Assembly (NCBI RefSeq): GCF_000196455.1
Contig: NC_014614.1
Coordinates: 1,906,001-1,970,000, forward strand
Origin: Acetoanaerobium sticklandii
GTDB taxonomy: Bacteria; Bacillota; Clostridia; Peptostreptococcales; Filifactoraceae
DNA length: 64,000 bases
Direction: 5' to 3'
Positions 17,323-26,888 of this stretch are shown here, piece by piece; position 1 is the stretch's first letter, and every line of letters begins with the position of its first letter. Made by a program: the position numbers and the translations under genes. The notes beneath the pieces were generated by a model that saw only the letters and a program-made list of their open reading frames with translations, was not told the origin of the DNA and searched no databases.

Positions 17323-18369
17323 TTAAGTATTGTTCATAAGTTTATTAAGGCGTTTAGTAATATAATTCATGACAGAATAAGCTCTGTCATAATCCATCCT
17401 CTTTGGTCCGATTATTCCAAGCTTCCCGATTGTTTTTCCTTTGTATTCATACTCTGTTGTGATAATCGAGCAGCTTCCAAGTACATCATCAATCGAGTCA
17501 TCGCCTATTATTATATTTACATTGCCTTTTCGTATTCCCTTTTCTTCTAGCAGGCTAGCCACTTCGTTTTTCTGCTCTAAAAGATTTAAAAAAGATTTTG
17601 CTTTGCCTATATCACTAAATTCAGGGAAATTAAAAATATTAGTAGCTCCATTTAGTAGTACATTAAAAGAAAGATTTTTATCCATGTTCGATTTCATAAC
17701 CGTGAACATATCGTCAAAAATCTTATTGTACTCCTTGATTTGATGCTTAATATAATTAATAAAATTCATATCAAAGTCTTCAATTATTTTGCCTCTTATA
17801 TTGTCATTTAATGTCCTTGATATGAGCTCAAGCTTCTCTTCAGAAACTGGAACACTTAATTTAAACTTGCTATTTCTCACAGTCCCATCTTCCATAACCA
17901 TTATTAAAACAGCAGTCATAGAATCAATATGAACTAAATTTAATTGCTTTATCTTTTTAGATTTTTCTACTTTTTGTGAGATAGCTACAGATGTATAGTT
18001 TGTTATCTGGGTCAGCAGAGCTAAGGAATCCTCAAGTAGTTCTTGTATCTGCTCTATATTCCCAACAAGCGCTCCTTCGATTTCATCCTTTTCTTTTTTA
18101 TTAAGTCCAATAACACCCATTAACTTGTCTACATACAGTCTATAAGCATCATGGGAAGGAATTCTTCCAGCTGAAGTATGAGGCTGTAATAATAATCCCA
18201 TTTCTTCAAGGTCTGCCATTTCATTTCTTATAGTAGCAGCACTTACGCCTAATGTTTTATTTTTTGAAATAGTCCTAGAGCCTACGGGTTCAGCCGTCTC
18301 TATATATTCTTGAATTATAAACTGTAATATTCTAAGCTTTCTATCGCTCAACTCTAAGTTTGACGCCAT
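17323..18369 (-). CDS. hrcA: heat-inducible transcription repressor HrcA
   Basis: Repressor of class I heat-shock genes that binds CIRCE. N-terminal winged-helix domain (LSDRKLRILQFIIQEYIETAEPVGSRTIS, with key residues in GSRTIS), then a GAF-like dimerisation region. The ATG at 18369 follows GAGGTGACAGT and matches the family start; an in-frame start at 18390 lacks a proper site. It is the first gene of the operon and is auto-regulated through the CIRCE element. Confidence 0.96.
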   Translation of the reverse strand: MASNLELSDRKLRILQFIIQEYIETAEPVGSRTISKNKTLGVSAATIRNEMADLEEMGLLLQPHTSAGRIPSHDAYRLYVDKLMGVIGLNKKEKDEIEGALVGNIEQIQELLEDSLALLTQITNYTSVAISQKVEKSKKIKQLNLVHIDSMTAVLIMVMEDGTVRNSKFKLSVPVSEEKLELISRTLNDNIRGKIIEDFDMNFINYIKHQIKEYNKIFDDMFTVMKSNMDKNLSFNVLLNGATNIFNFPEFSDIGKAKSFLNLLEQKNEVASLLEEKGIRKGNVNIIIGDDSIDDVLGSCSIITTEYEYKGKTIGKLGIIGPKRMDYDRAYSVMNYITKRLNKLMNNT

Positions 18370-18428
18370 ACTGTCACCTCGTTTTATCAAACAAATACAT
18401 CTATATTAAATAATTATTGGTTTATTTG

Positions 18429-18455
18429 TTAGCACTCATTATGTTCGAGTGCTAA
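18429..18455. promoter_or_regulatory. CIRCE operator
   Basis: TTAGCACTC (18429-18437), a 9-base spacer, then GAGTGCTAA (18447-18455): an exact CIRCE inverted repeat, the HrcA binding site. It lies about ten bases downstream of the hrcA promoter, so bound HrcA would block initiation. The divergent hemW gene begins ~145 bases away on the other side. Confidence 0.97.
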
Positions 18456-18465
18456 CTCTAAATAT

Positions 18466-18494
18466 ATAATAACTATTCTGTTTTGAGTTGTCAA
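18466..18494 (-). promoter_or_regulatory. hrcA operon promoter
   Basis: On the minus strand, TTGACA (18494-18489) and TATTAT (18471-18466) are separated by 17 bases. This is a near-consensus housekeeping promoter ending ten bases before CIRCE. Confidence 0.8.
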
Positions 18495-18600
18495 CATCTT
18501 AATATTTATTTTTCTAATATTTATTTTATTTTTTATTTGGATACTGTAGAGTATAATATATCAAGTTAAAATAAGCTTTACCAAAGAGGAGTAATAAATT

Positions 18601-19761
18601 ATGAATTATCCAGAAAAAGAAAAATTAAGTCTATATTTTCATATTCCATTTTGTCTTAGCAAATGCTCTTATTGTGATTTTGTTTCCTTCGCAAATTCCA
18701 CTGCTTTTCATGAGCCCTATATAAATGCTTTATTAAAAGAGCTACTATTGTATAAATCTACAATTGATAAAAATCAAATCTCAACTATATTCATAGGCGG
18801 AGGTACACCCACTAGCTTAAGCGACAATTTATTTGAACTTCTGATTAAAAGCATAGATGAAATACTACAGCTAAATTGCAATTCAAATAATATAGAATAT
18901 ACTATAGAAGCAAATCCTAAAACTATTACTTCAAAAAAAGCTGACACCATGAAGCAATATGGTATCAATAGAGTTAGCCTTGGACTTCAGTCAGCAAATG
19001 AAATAGAGCTTAAGGTACTAAACCGAATTCATAGCTTCAAAGATCTTGAAGAATCTATAGATATTCTCAAAGCCCACGGAATTAGTAATATTAACATAGA
19101 TTTGATGTATGCCATTGCAAATCAAACTATTGAATCCTTTAAAACCTCCATTCAAAAAGTATTAGCTTTAAAGCCAGATCATATATCCTGCTACTCTCTT
19201 ATATTAGAAGAAGGTACTGCGCTATATAAGCTTCATAAGGAAAACAAGATAACCTTTCCAACCGAGGATGAGGATATAAACATGTATGAGCTGGCAGTAA
19301 ATATGCTTACATCAGCTGGCTATGAGCATTATGAAATATCTAATTTTGCTCTTTCTGGCAGAAAGTGTAGCCACAATATAACTTACTGGAAAGTCAAGCC
19401 TTATTTGGGTTTTGGAGTTTCTTCACATTCTTTTTTCGATAACAGCAGATATTCTAATACCAGTAGCATAGAAGAATACATCGATTTACTATCAAAAAAT
19501 AGTTTGCCAATAGAAAGCACAGAGCTCATTGATGATACTATGGCCTTTGAAGAATGGATATTTTTAAGGCTCCGAATGAAGGAAGGCATTAATTTTGAAG
19601 ATATAAATTCAAGATTTAGCATAAATTTTTTAGCAAGTTACAAGCCCAAATTAGATAAACTCTTAAATGAAGGTCTTTTAATTTATGATGCTTCCAAAGT
19701 AAGTCTTACATTAAAAGGCTTTGAGCTTAGTAATTATGCTTTTTTAACATTATTATCTTAA
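18601..19761 (+). CDS. hemW: radical-SAM heme chaperone HemW
   Basis: HemW-type protein (formerly annotated as coproporphyrinogen III oxidase-like). Its radical-SAM cluster motif is CLSKCSYCDF near residue 19, with IFIGGGTPTSL and the HemN C-terminal region. The extra cysteine before the CxxxCxxC of true HemN is absent, which favours HemW. In many Firmicutes it precedes hrcA on the same strand; here it is divergent from it. AGAGGAG precedes the ATG. Confidence 0.92.
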   Translation: MNYPEKEKLSLYFHIPFCLSKCSYCDFVSFANSTAFHEPYINALLKELLLYKSTIDKNQISTIFIGGGTPTSLSDNLFELLIKSIDEILQLNCNSNNIEYTIEANPKTITSKKADTMKQYGINRVSLGLQSANEIELKVLNRIHSFKDLEESIDILKAHGISNINIDLMYAIANQTIESFKTSIQKVLALKPDHISCYSLILEEGTALYKLHKENKITFPTEDEDINMYELAVNMLTSAGYEHYEISNFALSGRKCSHNITYWKVKPYLGFGVSSHSFFDNSRYSNTSSIEEYIDLLSKNSLPIESTELIDDTMAFEEWIFLRLRMKEGINFEDINSRFSINFLASYKPKLDKLLNEGLLIYDASKVSLTLKGFELSNYAFLTLLS

Positions 19762-19778
19762 ACTAAAATTTTTATATT

Positions 19779-19832
19779 AAACAAAAAAGGAAGTGCTTTT
19801 GTAGTAACTGAGAGCAACTTCCTTTTTTGTTT
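19779..19832 (+). terminator. bidirectional terminator between hemW and ccdA
   Basis: Long stem with arms AAACAAAAAAGGAAGT and ACTTCCTTTTTTGTTT (one bulge), placed between two convergent genes. The T-rich right arm serves hemW and the complementary A-rich left arm serves the ccdA side. Confidence 0.8.
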
Positions 19833-19904
19833 AATACAATACATCTTATAGTATAAAAATGAAATTATTGACTGCTATTTATCTATAGTCATATACTTAA
19901 TTAA

Positions 19905-20603
19905 CTATACTGCTAGGTAAAACACATATAGCCCAGCAAATAATATAAAAACAGCCAAAATATTTTTTAAATTGTTCGCAAGCTTTATATATTTGGGCTG
20001 TGTAACAAGGCTATTTAAAGTAGATACCGAAACTCCAGCAAGAATTACAAGTATACTATTTCCTATGCTGTAAGCCATCAGCATAAAAACTCCTAGCACT
20101 GGATTGCCTCTGCTTGCTACAAAAGAAAGAATAGCTGCAAGCACAGGAGTAGCACAAGGCGAAGCTGCAAATCCACCAAATAGACCTAAGGTAAATATGC
20201 CAATCAAGCCTTTTCTCACAGGCTTTTCTTCTATACTACAAGCATTTTCCTGTTTTTTGAAATTTATAATCCCAAGTATATTCAAACTACTTCCTATCAT
20301 AATAAAAGCTAGCACTAGATATATAACCTTCCCATATCCAGAAAAAATCATTCCTACATAAGCTGTCAGAAATCCTAATGCAATAAAGGTTATGCTTAAA
20401 CCTAAAGTAAATATCAGAGAATATAATAGACCTTTTTTTCTATCCGATATTTTGCTATTACCCATATAGCCTATAACTAAGGGAATTGTTGTGAGTACAC
20501 ACGGACTAAAAGCTGATATGACACCTGCTAAAAAAGCTATCGGAACAGCCATATATATATGCTCTAGCATAAATGCAGAAAACATTTGAAGTACGACGTC
20601 CAT
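19905..20603 (-). CDS. ccdA: CcdA-type cytochrome c biogenesis/thiol transporter
   Basis: Membrane protein of the DsbD-beta/CcdA family that carries reducing equivalents across the membrane. Six membrane segments are seen, with the paired cysteine motifs AFSPCVLTTIP (about residue 32) and AASPCATPVL (about residue 150). Its start overlaps the stop of the upstream thioredoxin gene, so the two form a redox relay. No cytochrome c genes are near, so a role in repair of extracytoplasmic thiols is more likely. Confidence 0.9.
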   Translation of the reverse strand: MDVVLQMFSAFMLEHIYMAVPIAFLAGVISAFSPCVLTTIPLVIGYMGNSKISDRKKGLLYSLIFTLGLSITFIALGFLTAYVGMIFSGYGKVIYLVLAFIMIGSSLNILGIINFKKQENACSIEEKPVRKGLIGIFTLGLFGGFAASPCATPVLAAILSFVASRGNPVLGVFMLMAYSIGNSILVILAGVSVSTLNSLVTQPKYIKLANNLKNILAVFILFAGLYVFYLAV

Positions 20604-21073
20604 TACTGCATACCTGCTTCTTTAAGCATTTTTTCTATATCATCAAGTGTAGTTACACCTTCAGTTCTCGATTTAATTACTGCATCATTATCTAAAAATA
20701 CTAAGGTAGGAACTACTCTTACATTATACGCCATCGCCAAATGAGCATTTTCCTGAAGATCTAAATTTACAACCACTACGTTTGCTTTTCCTTTAAATTT
20801 TATCTTGGCTTCTTCTATCGTAGGCTCCATATACTTACAGGCTGGGCAAGTTGAAGTTGTAAATTCTAAAAATGTAGGGTATCCATTTTCTATTGCTAAA
20901 TCATAGTATTCATTTGTTGTAGTTTCATAGCTTTCCTCAGTTTTATTATTGCTTGGGTCAATATTATCCTTTTGAATATTTTCACTTGAATCAGATAAAT
21001 TTTTATTGAAATAAATAGCTGCCAACGCTCCTATTACAAGGACTATTATCAAAATCTTAATATTTTTGTTCAT
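20603..21073 (-). CDS. membrane-anchored thioredoxin-like protein
   Basis: Extracytoplasmic thiol-disulfide oxidoreductase. N-terminal membrane anchor (residues 6-22), an Asn/Glu/Thr-rich linker, then a thioredoxin fold with TSTCPACKYMEP (CPAC active site, about residue 77) and the cis-proline segment VRVVPTLVF. CPAC differs from the CGPC of cytoplasmic thioredoxin. It is translationally coupled to ccdA, its likely electron donor. Confidence 0.9.
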   Translation of the reverse strand: MNKNIKILIIVLVIGALAAIYFNKNLSDSSENIQKDNIDPSNNKTEESYETTTNEYYDLAIENGYPTFLEFTTSTCPACKYMEPTIEEAKIKFKGKANVVVVNLDLQENAHLAMAYNVRVVPTLVFLDNDAVIKSRTEGVTTLDDIEKMLKEAGMQ

Positions 21074-21238
21074 AGCTCACCTCTTATATCGTTTTTTTAG
21101 AATATATAGATATTACATTTAATTGTACCAAAAAAGTCTAAATTTGAAAAGAAGAAAGTAATTAAGTTTAAAATGAAGCTTATGAATCTAGTGTTATTAT
21201 TTTACATAAAAAGTAGTAAATTAGAAAGTTTAATTAAA

Positions 21239-21303
21239 AAAAAGTCCAGTTTAAGCTAAAATGTAAGAATTAATTTGTACATTTTAACTTAAACTGGACT
21301 TAT
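21239..21303 (-). terminator. terminator of the nadABC operon
   Basis: AAGTCCAGTTTAAG and its complement CTTAAACTGGACTT form a 14-bp stem with further internal pairing. On the minus strand it is followed by TTTTTTTT. It begins 7 bases after nadC. Confidence 0.85.
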
Positions 21304-21310
21304 AATTTTT

Positions 21311-22141
21311 CTATATTAATTTCATCGATATATCAAGTGCTTTGACTGAATGAGTCAGTTCTCCCATAGATACATAATCAAGGCCTATGTCTTTAATTTC
21401 GTCTAGGCGCTCTAAGGTCATATTTCCTGAAGCTTCAAGTGGCACTAAACCATTACATAAGTTTACGCACTCTCTAAGCTGATTATCATTCATATTATCA
21501 AGTAATATTAAGTTTGGCTTAAGCACAATAGCTTCTTTTAGCTCTTCAATGTTTTTAACCTCTATTTCTATAGCTGTCATTGGTCCTGACTTAGATTTTA
21601 CTTTATCATAGGCATTTGTTATGCCTCCAGATGCCTTTATATGATTATCCTTAATCATTACAGCTTGCGAAAGATTGTATCTGTGGTTTACTCCACCACC
21701 AGTCCTAACAGCATATTTTTCCAGCATTCTAAGCCCTGGCGTTGTTTTTCTCGTATCTAAAAGCTTTGTATTCCCTCTAGAAAGCACGCTTACTGCCTTA
21801 TTTGTTTTAGTTGAAATCCCACTAAGATGAGACAAGATATTAAGAGCAACTCTTTCTCCCATCAAAAGAGATTTTGTACGGCCATAAAGCTCAGCTATGC
21901 ATTCACCCTTTTGAACGCTTGCCCCATCTGGTTTTAAAACCTTCACCTCACCTTCATACTTAAGAAGCTCAAAAACTCTTCTTACTATATCCCATCCGCA
22001 AATTACTCCATCTTCCTTAGCCATAAACTTGCTCTTACTTTTATGCTCCTCATTAAAAATCACACTACTAGCAAGGTCAATATTATTAATATCTTCCTCT
22101 AGCCACATTTTAACCAGTTTATCAATTTGAAACTCTAGCAT
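21311..22141 (-). CDS. nadC: nicotinate-nucleotide pyrophosphorylase (carboxylating)
   Basis: Converts quinolinate and PRPP to nicotinate mononucleotide, the third step of de novo NAD synthesis. Family motifs seen: LNILSHLSGIST, LLDTRKTTPGLR, RTGGGVNHRYNLSQAVMIKDNHI and the C-terminal LEASGNMTLERL. Length 276. Its start overlaps nadB by 20 bases. Confidence 0.96.
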   Translation of the reverse strand: MLEFQIDKLVKMWLEEDINNIDLASSVIFNEEHKSKSKFMAKEDGVICGWDIVRRVFELLKYEGEVKVLKPDGASVQKGECIAELYGRTKSLLMGERVALNILSHLSGISTKTNKAVSVLSRGNTKLLDTRKTTPGLRMLEKYAVRTGGGVNHRYNLSQAVMIKDNHIKASGGITNAYDKVKSKSGPMTAIEIEVKNIEELKEAIVLKPNLILLDNMNDNQLRECVNLCNGLVPLEASGNMTLERLDEIKDIGLDYVSMGELTHSVKALDISMKLI

Positions 22142-23633
22142 TTTTTAATTTCTCCTTTAAAATAATATTGGATACTTCTGCTAATGATACAAGCTCATAG
22201 AAATTTTTATTATTATTTTTATATAAATTTAATTCAGACTTAAGCTCATTAATAGCTTCAATATTTTTTTCTGCATAATCAATATTAAAATTTACAAAAA
22301 AGCTATTTTGCATTATCTCTCTAACTTTATTTTTTAAGCTTTCTATTTCACTTAATTCTAAATGTTTTTTTTCAGTATAGCTTAAGCCTTTTAAATCATA
22401 GTCATCATGAATTCTAGCTTCTACTTTAGTATTAGATTTTTTATCTTTATTTCCTAATCTACTGTGCTTGCCACCAATAGACTTAGCTACTCTTTTTGAA
22501 AATACTAAGGCTTCTAATAACGAATTACTTGCTAATCTATTATTGCCATGAACTTCAGTACAAGCACACTCTCCAGTTGCATATAGGTTCTCTACAGTTG
22601 TACTTCCAAATTCATCTACTTCAATCCCTCCCATAAAGTAATGCTGGCAGGGACTGACTGGAATAAAATCCTTTTCCATGCTTAGCTTTCTGTTTTTACA
22701 GCTTTTATATATATGTGGAAATCTATTTTTTAGGTACTCTTTAGGTTTTGCTGTTACATCTAAATATAAATAGTTTGAATTAGAATTTTTCATTTCCTTA
22801 AGCATTGATTTTGATACTACATCCCTAGGAGCTAAATCAGCCATTTCATGATATAAATGCATAAAGGCTTCTTTTTTGTTATTTCTTAAAATTCCTCCTT
22901 CTCCTCTAACCGATTCAGAAATAAGGAATCTATCCCCGCTGTTTTCATATAGTCCTGTAGGATGAAATTGAATCAAATCCATATGCTTTAGCTTTGCTCC
23001 GGCTTTACTAGCTAGAGTTATTCCATCTCCACTAGCGATGGATGCGTTCGTAGTATATTTATAGAGCCTTCCTATGCCTCCAGAGGCAATCACAGTAAAA
23101 TCTGATTCTATGTACATAGACTCCTCATTTTCATCTAAAACAGTGGTTAAAAAGCCATTCCTGCATTTTGTAATGTCCACAGCCATAGCTCTTTCATGAA
23201 TTTCTATATTATTTTTTTTAAAGGCATTTTGAGCTAGCACTTCAATAACTCTTTTTCCAGTAGTGTCCTTATAGTGCAATATCCTTCTTTTTGTATGCCC
23301 TCCTTCTAACGTCAGATCATACCCTCTTTCGTTTTTATCAAAATCCACACCATAATCAATTAAGTTCTGTATATTTTTCGGTCCTTCACTAACCATAATT
23401 TCTAGCATTTTTTTATTATTTTTTCCATTTCCAGCCTTAAGACTATCTTCCATATGGATTTCAAAATCATCATCTTCATCCCAAACGCAAGCTATACCAC
23501 CTTGCGCTCTATAAGTGTTACAATTATTTATCTCATCCTTTGATAGGACTAGCACTTTTAGGTTTGAAGGAAGTGACAAAGCTGTATAAAGTCCTGCTAT
23601 TCCAGCTCCAATAATCAAAACATCGTATTTCAT
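22122..23633 (-). CDS. nadB: L-aspartate oxidase
   Basis: FAD enzyme that oxidises L-aspartate to iminoaspartate; in anaerobes fumarate can be the electron acceptor. FAD-binding GAGIAGLYTALSL at the N-terminus, the NTYRAQGGIACVW loop, EGGHTKRRILHYKDTTGK, and the ATGECACTEVHGNNRLASNSLLEA motif around residue 350 (key residues GNNRLASNSLLE). The C-terminal helical domain is short, giving 503 residues. It overlaps nadA by 4 bases. Confidence 0.95.
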   Translation of the reverse strand: MKYDVLIIGAGIAGLYTALSLPSNLKVLVLSKDEINNCNTYRAQGGIACVWDEDDDFEIHMEDSLKAGNGKNNKKMLEIMVSEGPKNIQNLIDYGVDFDKNERGYDLTLEGGHTKRRILHYKDTTGKRVIEVLAQNAFKKNNIEIHERAMAVDITKCRNGFLTTVLDENEESMYIESDFTVIASGGIGRLYKYTTNASIASGDGITLASKAGAKLKHMDLIQFHPTGLYENSGDRFLISESVRGEGGILRNNKKEAFMHLYHEMADLAPRDVVSKSMLKEMKNSNSNYLYLDVTAKPKEYLKNRFPHIYKSCKNRKLSMEKDFIPVSPCQHYFMGGIEVDEFGSTTVENLYATGECACTEVHGNNRLASNSLLEALVFSKRVAKSIGGKHSRLGNKDKKSNTKVEARIHDDYDLKGLSYTEKKHLELSEIESLKNKVREIMQNSFFVNFNIDYAEKNIEAINELKSELNLYKNNNKNFYELVSLAEVSNIILKEKLKNARVSN

Positions 23634-24547
23634 TTCGAACTCCTTTTAATCATTTCATAAAGACTTTTAGAAGCTTTCACCATAACATCTTCATCTAGCT
23701 TTATTACTTCTCCACCTTTTCCTTGCATAGCATTAAGTAAATCTTGAGCAGTTGTTTTTTTCATATTTTTACATACAAATTCATCGTATAACAAGAAAAA
23801 TTCTTTTTCAGGATGCTGCTTTTGTAAAGACTCAAGCACACCTAGCTCCGTGCCTATAATAAATTTTGATTTGTCAGATTTACTTACAAAATCCATAATT
23901 TCAGTTGTAGAACCTACGAAATCTGCTTGCTCAACCAGCTCCCATTTGCATTCTGGATGAATAAGTACCACAGCATCGGGCTGCTTAGATTTTAAAGCAT
24001 TCATATCCTCTAGCTCTGCTCTTTCATGAATCGGGCAAAAGCCCTCCCAAAGAGTAATATTTTCATTTTTAGTCTTCTCCTTGATATATCTCCCTAAATT
24101 TCTATCTGGCAAAAATAAAATTTCTTTATCCTTTACAGTGTTCATTATATTAAGAGCTACGGAAGATGTAACACAAATATCGCTTTGAGCTTTTATATCA
24201 GCACTTGTATTTACATATGAAACAATAAGATGGTTGGGATTATTTTCCTTAAACTCAATCAAGTCATCAAGTGAAACCATATCGGCCATAGGACAACCAG
24301 CATCAGGATTAGCAAGTATTACTGTTTTATCTGGCGATAATATTTTAGCTGTTTCAGCCATAAATCTAACTCCGCAGAAATAAATCTTAGGTGTTTTAAG
24401 CTTACTTACCAAAGCACTCAAATAATATGAATCTCCTATGTAATCAGCTACCTGCTTGATTTCAGGTATTTGATAATGATGCGCCAAAATTACACAATCC
24501 TCTTCAAGCTTCTGTTTTTTTATTAGCTCAAGTATGTTTTCTTTCAT
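23630..24547 (-). CDS. nadA: quinolinate synthase A
   Basis: 4Fe-4S enzyme condensing iminoaspartate with dihydroxyacetone phosphate to quinolinate. The three cluster cysteines are visible in YFCGVRFMAE, in the region of HPECKWELV, and in EFVCKNMKKTT. The AHHYQIPEIKQVADYIGDS N-terminus is also typical. First gene of the nadA-nadB-nadC operon, with a good promoter upstream. Confidence 0.95.
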   Translation of the reverse strand: MKENILELIKKQKLEEDCVILAHHYQIPEIKQVADYIGDSYYLSALVSKLKTPKIYFCGVRFMAETAKILSPDKTVILANPDAGCPMADMVSLDDLIEFKENNPNHLIVSYVNTSADIKAQSDICVTSSVALNIMNTVKDKEILFLPDRNLGRYIKEKTKNENITLWEGFCPIHERAELEDMNALKSKQPDAVVLIHPECKWELVEQADFVGSTTEIMDFVSKSDKSKFIIGTELGVLESLQKQHPEKEFFLLYDEFVCKNMKKTTAQDLLNAMQGKGGEVIKLDEDVMVKASKSLYEMIKRSSK

Positions 24548-24598
24548 GGTTCGCCTTCCTTTTATAATTTTTATATTTAAAATATATTAGTGACTTTT

Positions 24599-24650
24599 CT
24601 GCTGTCTTGTCATCTGTAAACAATATATCACTATAGTCTTTATTTTTCAA
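24599..24650 (-). promoter_or_regulatory. nadA promoter with candidate repressor site
   Basis: Minus strand TTGAAA (24650-24645), 17 bases, TATATT (24627-24622). The expected start region is occupied by an ACAGATGACAAGACAGCAG segment (24617-24599). Its position suits an operator. It is loosely like NiaR/YrxA-type sites with GACAAGACA-like cores, but I cannot verify that consensus. Confidence 0.45.
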
Positions 24651-24768
24651 TATTATAAAAAGAGCAATGCCTTACTATGAATCTAGAATTCATAAATACT
24701 AAATTATTAGACGAAAAAAAGCGCTCCCTTTTCAGAAGCGCTCTTTACCTATAAAATATTTATTGAAT

Positions 24769-26571
24769 TTATTTATCTAGCTTAAGAACTGACATAAATG
24801 CCTTTTGAGGAACCTCTACATTCCCAATTTGTCTCATTCTTTTCTTACCCTCTTTTTGTTTTTCTAGTAGCTTACGCTTACGGCTTATATCTCCACCGTA
24901 GCATTTCGCAAGTACGTCTTTTCTATATGCACTTATCGTTTCTCTTGCTACTACCTTTGTTCCTATTGCCGCTTGTATAGGCACTGGGAACTGATGCTTT
25001 GGAATTTCGTCCTTTAGCTTTTCACACATTACTCTTCCTCTAGTTTGGGCTGTACTTTCATGAACTATAAATGAAAGTGCATCCACTTGCTCTCTGTTGA
25101 TTAGAATGTCAAGCTTAACTAGTTTTGCTTCTTTATACTCTTTAAATTCATAATCCAATGAGCCATAACCCTTTGTTCTAGATTTTAATGAGTCGAAGAA
25201 ATCATATACAACTTCATTTAATGGAATCTCGTAGTGAAGTGTAACTCTTTTGGTGTCTAGATACTCCATATTGAGCATATTACCTCTTCTTTCCTGAGCA
25301 AGCTCCATTACAGGCCCCACATAATCCGTAGGTACAATTATATTCGCCTTTACTATAGGCTCTTCTATATGGTCAATCTCCTGCACAGGCGGAAGGTTTG
25401 TAGGATTTTGTATCATGAGTACTTCTCCATCAGCTTTTATTACTCTAAATAATACAGATGGAGCGGTAGTTATCATATTTAAGTCAAATTCTCTTTCTAG
25501 TCTTTCTTGGATTATTTCCATATGAAGAAGGCCAAGGAATCCACATCTAAATCCAAAACCTAAAGCTGCAGAGGTTTCTGCTTCAAATTCTAGTGCTGCA
25601 TCATTTACTTGAAGCTTTTCTAGTGCATCTCTTACGTTTTCATATTTTTCGCCTTCAGCAGGGTAAATTCCACAATAAACCATAGGTGTAACTTTCTTAT
25701 AGCCTGGAAGAGGATGTTCTGTTGGGTTATCAGCTAAGGTGATAGTATCTCCAACCCTAGAGCTTCTGATATCCTTAACAGAAGCTGCTATATACCCTAC
25801 ATCCCCTGCTACTAAATCTTCTACAGGAATATGAGTAGGAGAAACAACTCCAACTTCAGTAACCTCGAATACCTTTTTTGTATTCATCATTTTTATTCTA
25901 TCGCCTTTTTTCACCTTGCCCTCAAATACTCTTACGTAAGAAATTACTCCTTTGTATGAATCGTAATACGAGTCGAATATAAGAGCTTTAAGTGGTGCAT
26001 CAATATCGCCTTTTGGTGCTGGTACCTTATGTACTATCGCCTCTAGAACCTGATCTATATTAGTCCCGTCTTTTGCTGAAATAAGAGGAGCCTCAGATGC
26101 ATCTAGTCCTATAATATCCTCTATTTCTGTCTTGATTTCTTCAGGTCTAGCACTAGGAAGGTCTATCTTATTGATTACAGGTACTATTTCCAAATCTTGG
26201 TCAAGTGCCAAGTATACATTAGCTAAAGTTTGAGCTTCCACTCCCTGAGCTGCGTCAACTATAAGAAGAGCACCTTCACAGGCAGCAAGGGATCTAGATA
26301 CTTCGTAGTTAAAGTCTACGTGACCTGGAGTATCAATTAAATTAAAAAAGTATTCCTCTCCATCTTTTGCTTTGTAAACCAGTCTAATAGACTGAAGTTT
26401 AATGGTTATTCCTCTTTCTCTTTCCAAATCCATATTGTCCAAAAGCTGTGCCTTCATATCTCTTGATTGTACTAATCCTGTATCTTCAATCAATCTATCA
26501 GCTAGTGTTGATTTTCCATGGTCGATATGAGCAATTATACTAAAATTTCTTGTGCGGCTTTGTCTATCCAA
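24769..26571 (-). CDS. lepA: elongation factor 4 (LepA)
   Basis: Ribosome-associated GTPase. G-domain motifs AHIDHGKSTLADRL, DTPGHVDF and NKIDLPSA are present, along with the EF-G-like domains and the LepA-specific C-terminal domain ending near AKCYGGDISRKRKLLEKQKEGKKRMRQIG (key residues CYGGDISRKRKLL). The length of 600 is normal. Confidence 0.98.
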   Translation of the reverse strand: MDRQSRTRNFSIIAHIDHGKSTLADRLIEDTGLVQSRDMKAQLLDNMDLERERGITIKLQSIRLVYKAKDGEEYFFNLIDTPGHVDFNYEVSRSLAACEGALLIVDAAQGVEAQTLANVYLALDQDLEIVPVINKIDLPSARPEEIKTEIEDIIGLDASEAPLISAKDGTNIDQVLEAIVHKVPAPKGDIDAPLKALIFDSYYDSYKGVISYVRVFEGKVKKGDRIKMMNTKKVFEVTEVGVVSPTHIPVEDLVAGDVGYIAASVKDIRSSRVGDTITLADNPTEHPLPGYKKVTPMVYCGIYPAEGEKYENVRDALEKLQVNDAALEFEAETSAALGFGFRCGFLGLLHMEIIQERLEREFDLNMITTAPSVLFRVIKADGEVLMIQNPTNLPPVQEIDHIEEPIVKANIIVPTDYVGPVMELAQERRGNMLNMEYLDTKRVTLHYEIPLNEVVYDFFDSLKSRTKGYGSLDYEFKEYKEAKLVKLDILINREQVDALSFIVHESTAQTRGRVMCEKLKDEIPKHQFPVPIQAAIGTKVVARETISAYRKDVLAKCYGGDISRKRKLLEKQKEGKKRMRQIGNVEVPQKAFMSVLKLDK

Positions 26572-26888
26572 CTACTTCTTCCTCCTTAAAAATAATTTTC
26601 TTATTTAAATGTTAATTTTATGTTACAAATCTCTCTTTTCGTTATATAATATATAAAGATGAGTAAATAAATTTTTAGGATATGCTTTATCTTATCAGAA
26701 ACGCCTTTATAATTGAAGTGGAATTATAATGATTTTTAACATTTATCTCATAAAGCTTTCTGAAACTACTTAAATTAATAATTTTTTTACGTTATAAAGC
26801 TTTTTGTCCTTTACTTTTGCTCGCTTATTTGGTACAATCTTTTTTGTTGACTAATTGAAAGAATCCAAAAAAATAGGAGGTGAATATA
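26572..26888. promoter_or_regulatory. lepA/rpsT divergent intergenic region with rpsT promoter
   Basis: The 317-base AT-rich gap holds a plus-strand promoter TTTACT (26810-26815), 17 bases, TACAAT (26833-26838). This gives a ~45-base leader before the rpsT AGGAGG. I see no conserved RNA structure in the rest. Confidence 0.6.
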
